In this document: in pieces, positions 61,878 to 64,000 of the stretch | Layout: every line of letters starts with the position of its first letter | Numbering within the stretch: position 1 is the first letter of the stretch | DNA from: JANLTX01 sp049840835 | GTDB lineage: Bacteria; Armatimonadota; Armatimonadia; Armatimonadales; Armatimonadaceae | DNA length: 64,000 nt | Assembly (NCBI GenBank): GCA_049840835.1 | Contig: JASGJG010000010.1 | Span: forward strand, 1-64,000 | Direction of reading: 5' to 3' | Notes under the pieces: generated by a model | Database searches by the model: none | What the model saw: only the letters and a program-made list of their open reading frames with translations | What the model was told of the DNA's origin: nothing | Translations under genes and position numbers: made by a program

Positions 61878-61951
61878 TAGAATAAAAACTCTATTTTTCT
61901 ATTGCTTTTTTAGAGTTATTGCTCTATATTTGTTTTCGAGCGATTACTCTA
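61878..61951 (+). promoter_or_regulatory. Three TetR operator-like dyads
   Basis: Three 16-base sites share the pattern TAGAG-N6-CTCTA: TAGAATAAAAACTCTA (61878-61893), TAGAGTTATTGCTCTA (61911-61926) and, on the minus strand, TAGAGTAATCGCTCGA (61936-61951). They cover the promoter region directly upstream of the tetR gene, which starts at 61964. Autorepression by the TetR protein is the simplest reading. Confidence 0.65.
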
Positions 61952-61963
61952 AAAGGAAAAGCA

Positions 61964-62557
61964 ATGGGAAAGCGAGAGGAAACACGAGACCGAATTCTGG
62001 AAATCGCCCTCCAACTCTTCAATGAGCAAGGTTGGGGCGTTGTCACCACAAATCACATTGCGGCGGCAGCAGGGCTCTCAGTAGGAAATCTCTACTACCA
62101 CTTCAAAAACAAAGAAGAGATAGTCCGTGCACTCTACGAACGGCTGATTGTAGACACGAAAAACGCCTTTCTTATGCCTACCGACCGCCTGCCGGACCTC
62201 ACCGACCTGGAGCGAATGATCCGAGCGAACTTCGTTGTCCTATGGCAGTATCGCTTTCTCTATCGTGAGCTCATTGCGCTTCTGCAGCGTGACCCACTCC
62301 TGGCGGGGCAGTACCGTGGGTTCCGGGAGTACGGCTTTCAGAACTTCATGGCGCTCTTTCAGCAATTCCATGCCAGCGGTGTCTTCCGTCCGACTACAGA
62401 GGCAGAGATAAACCAGCTTGCCGAGACCTGCTGGATTCTGAGCGAGTTCTACCTTCCTTTTGTCGAGATTGGCGGCGTAGTTCCCAGTGATGCCCATCTC
62501 GACCATGGCGTCGTCCTGCTACGACAGGCTTTCACTCCTTACCTGAATACCAAATAA
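61964..62557 (+). CDS. TetR-family transcriptional regulator
   Basis: The product has 197 aa. The N-terminal helix-turn-helix is ETRDRILEIALQLFNEQGWG then VTTNHIAAAAGLSVGNLYYH followed by FKNKEEIVRALYERL. The ligand domain is alpha-helical (LWQYRFLYRELIALLQRDPL). I take ATG 61964 as start, because AAAGGA lies just upstream and the family start follows. It is the first gene of an operon with a DUF4386 membrane protein and a cupin. It stops 2 bases before the next ATG. Confidence 0.9.
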   Translation: MGKREETRDRILEIALQLFNEQGWGVVTTNHIAAAAGLSVGNLYYHFKNKEEIVRALYERLIVDTKNAFLMPTDRLPDLTDLERMIRANFVVLWQYRFLYRELIALLQRDPLLAGQYRGFREYGFQNFMALFQQFHASGVFRPTTEAEINQLAETCWILSEFYLPFVEIGGVVPSDAHLDHGVVLLRQAFTPYLNTK

Positions 62558-62558
62558 C

Positions 62559-63252
62559 ATGAACACCAATTCTTCCAACTCTGACCGTGCGCTAACTAGG
62601 CTGACCGCTGCTACACTCATAACCGTTCCCGTCCTCTTCAGCGCCGGATTCTCGTATCTCTCCGCCCGCTTCGACTATCCGCAGATACTGAAGCACACCC
62701 CTGATGAAATCCTGCGCCGCTTTGATGCCCATCATGCAGCACTCCTACCCGGCTGGTATACGCTGGCTGCTGGCTGGCGTGCTCTTTATTCCACTCTCCA
62801 CACTGGTAGCGGACCGCTACGCTCCAGCTCGTCTGGCGAGTACGGCCCGAGCGTTTGGAATCGCTGCCGGGCTAATGCAGGCAGCAGGGCTCGCCCGGTG
62901 GGTATTTCTGGTACCAGCGCTTGCCGCTCGCTATGTGGAAACTCAGGATGTCGGAGAGCAGCTTGCGCTCCGCACTGTGTTCCAGGCGTTCCACTCCTAT
63001 GCAGGCAATGGCCTTGGAGAGCATCTGGGCTATCTCTTCACCGGTCTCTGGACGATTCTTATCGCTCTGGGGCTGCGGAAGACCTCAAAGGGCTTCGCAA
63101 TAGCAGGGTTTATCAGCGCCGTCGCTATCCTGGTTGGTCTGCTGGACCCGCTCGGCTTGGCCGCTACGGGAGCCATCAATGCTCTTGGTTATGTCGCCTG
63201 GTCGGTCTGGCTTATTGTGTTGGGCATCAAAACCGCTCGCTCTAAATCCTGA
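62559..63252 (+). CDS. DUF4386-type integral membrane protein (one-base frameshift)
   Basis: The product has about 230 aa with several membrane segments: TAATLITVPVLFSAGFSYLS, LLAGVLFIPLSTLVA, AGLMQAAGLARWVFLVPAL, GYLFTGLWTILIALGL, IAGFISAVAILVGLLDPLGL and AINALGYVAWSVWLIVLGI. The order and the HHAALLPGWYTL motif fit the DUF4386 family of unknown function. The frame is lost near 62760-62790 by a single-base error. It lies between tetR and a cupin gene on one transcript. Confidence 0.78.
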
Positions 63253-63261
63253 AAGACAGCC

Positions 63262-63867
63262 ATGACTCTCACGAATCCCATAACTGGCGACACGATGACG
63301 GTCCTTCAAAAGGCCGCTCAGAGTCCCACTCAGACATTGCGATTACAGTTCGTGCTCGCTCCAAACGCCGCAGGCTCGCCGCCGCATATTCATCCGCGCA
63401 TCACAGAGACATTTACTGTGGAGAAAGGAACGCTGGCTGTTCGCCTCGGCAAAGATTCGCCCCGCCTTCTCACAGCGGGGGAGTCTGTCACGATTCCACC
63501 AGGCACTCTGCATCGTTTCTGGAACCCAACGGAACAGTACACGCAGATTATTACCGAGGTCACACCAGGGCATGGCTTCGAGAGGTTCATGCGCAGCCTG
63601 TATGGTCTGGCTATAGACGGCAAAACAGATCGAAGAGGAATGCCTACCTCAGTTCTGATCTGGGCATGCCTGTGGCTCTGGGCTGATTTTCGCTTGCCTG
63701 TCATTCCCCAGCAGCTACAGGAGACCATTTTTGTAGCGCTCTACCAGTATGCGGAGCGTCAAGGGATAGTGGATGACCTTGCCGCTTACTGGAGTGAGAG
63801 AGCGATAACAGTGCCTGCTGAAAACTACCCGCCTGCTGCTAAAACGAAATTGGCAGCAGGCAGATAG
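63262..63867 (+). CDS. Cupin-domain protein
   Basis: The product has 201 aa. The cupin barrel covers about residues 15-105: SPPHIHPRITETFTVEKGTL supplies the first metal motif (His, His, Glu) and PPGTLHRFWNPTEQ the second motif His. A helical C-terminal extension (LPVIPQQLQETIFVALYQYA) is present. No enzymatic activity can be assigned. It is the last gene of the tetR operon and ends 9 bases before a converging gene. Confidence 0.82.
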   Translation: MTLTNPITGDTMTVLQKAAQSPTQTLRLQFVLAPNAAGSPPHIHPRITETFTVEKGTLAVRLGKDSPRLLTAGESVTIPPGTLHRFWNPTEQYTQIITEVTPGHGFERFMRSLYGLAIDGKTDRRGMPTSVLIWACLWLWADFRLPVIPQQLQETIFVALYQYAERQGIVDDLAAYWSERAITVPAENYPPAAKTKLAAGR

Positions 63868-63876
63868 CAACTTATC

Positions 63877-64000
63877 TTAGTCTCTATTTCCCAGGGGGCT
63901 ACCCAGAGGGACAGTAAGCCGGGGCAGCGTAATCACCCGGTCCTGTGGGCGTGCCAGGAATCGTTTGATGTCGGCTTCCAGGAGAGCCCGATCCGCTCGC
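63877..64000 (-). CDS. 3' end of a minus-strand gene (partial)
   Basis: An open frame enters from the right edge and ends at the stop 63877-63879. The last residues read RALLEADIKRFLARPQDRVI then TLPRLTVPLGSPLGNRD. The amphipathic, charged sequence looks coding, but 40 residues are too few to assign a family. Confidence 0.5.
   Translation of the reverse strand, partial: RADRALLEADIKRFLARPQDRVITLPRLTVPLGSPLGNRD

Noticed and set aside
1..64000. CRISPR arrays, tRNA or rRNA genes, prophage or transposase genes
   Set aside because: No regular direct-repeat array, no cloverleaf with a conserved T-loop, no rRNA stretches and no transposase or phage structural motifs were seen on either strand.

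Overview
The window is about 64 kb of bacterial DNA of moderately high GC. It looks like the end of a contig from a lightly polished nanopore assembly. The gene content points to a free-living, saprophytic, aerobic soil or surface bacterium: many carbohydrate-active enzymes (GH127, GH43, GH32 and a DUF2961/GH172-type protein), large BTAD/NB-ARC/TPR regulators, an HspR-type heat-shock operon and a bacteriophytochrome operon. Armatimonadota is a tentative guess from this mixture; no rRNA or other marker in the window settles it.

Positions 1-8331 are an inverted, error-rich copy of 8455-16802. The junction (8332-8454) contains, on both sides, what I recognise as Oxford Nanopore native-barcode flanks, barcode 04 and the ends of the ligation adapter. 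The left 8.3 kb is therefore very probably a fold-back read artefact, with template strand, adapter and complement strand joined, and not a biological palindrome. The real contig probably starts near 8455 inside mutL. Left-arm genes are listed but should not be counted as second copies.

From 8455 the order is: mutL 3' end; a large secreted protein; a DUF4419 protein and a secreted protein (minus strand); an isoaspartyl peptidase/asparaginase; a small secreted protein; then the minus-strand heat-shock operon dnaK-hsp20-dnaJ-hspR-clpC (21512 down to 14929), with an HspR (HAIR) operator over a near-consensus promoter; and a group 1/2 sigma factor read divergently. 23.1-27.4 kb is an arabinose-polymer locus (GH127, PQQ-type sugar dehydrogenase, GH43). 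27.4-28.9 kb is an Rrf2/quinone-reductase pair with matched operators. Next come a BTAD regulator and a secreted M19-like dipeptidase. 33.9-41.4 kb is a tight fructan-type operon (GH172-like, GH32, an unrecognised 536-aa protein, fructokinase) divergent from a PAS-AraC regulator.

41.5-42.3 kb is an AT-rich DUF4365 nuclease-like gene, probably acquired. 42.6-47.6 kb is a red-light signalling operon (heme oxygenase, bacteriophytochrome kinase, hybrid receiver-PAS-kinase, receiver). After a YncE/phosphoesterase fusion, 50.9-56.0 kb is a minus-strand cluster with a BTAD regulator, a sigma-like protein and two orphan proteins. A structured RNA candidate lies at 56.08-56.23 kb. An AHSA1/ArsR pair follows, then a two-gene cassette (two-TM protein plus intracellular S8 protease) lying between two direct copies of the AHSA1 promoter and 5' end; this is the best candidate for an undescribed, possibly defensive, system. 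The window ends with an ankyrin protein, a TetR-DUF4386-cupin operon and the 3' end of a minus-strand gene.

Many genes (hspR, dnaJ, GH127, the ankyrin gene, DUF4386 and the 8893-10982 gene) carry single small indels. I read these as residual sequencing errors, not as decay.
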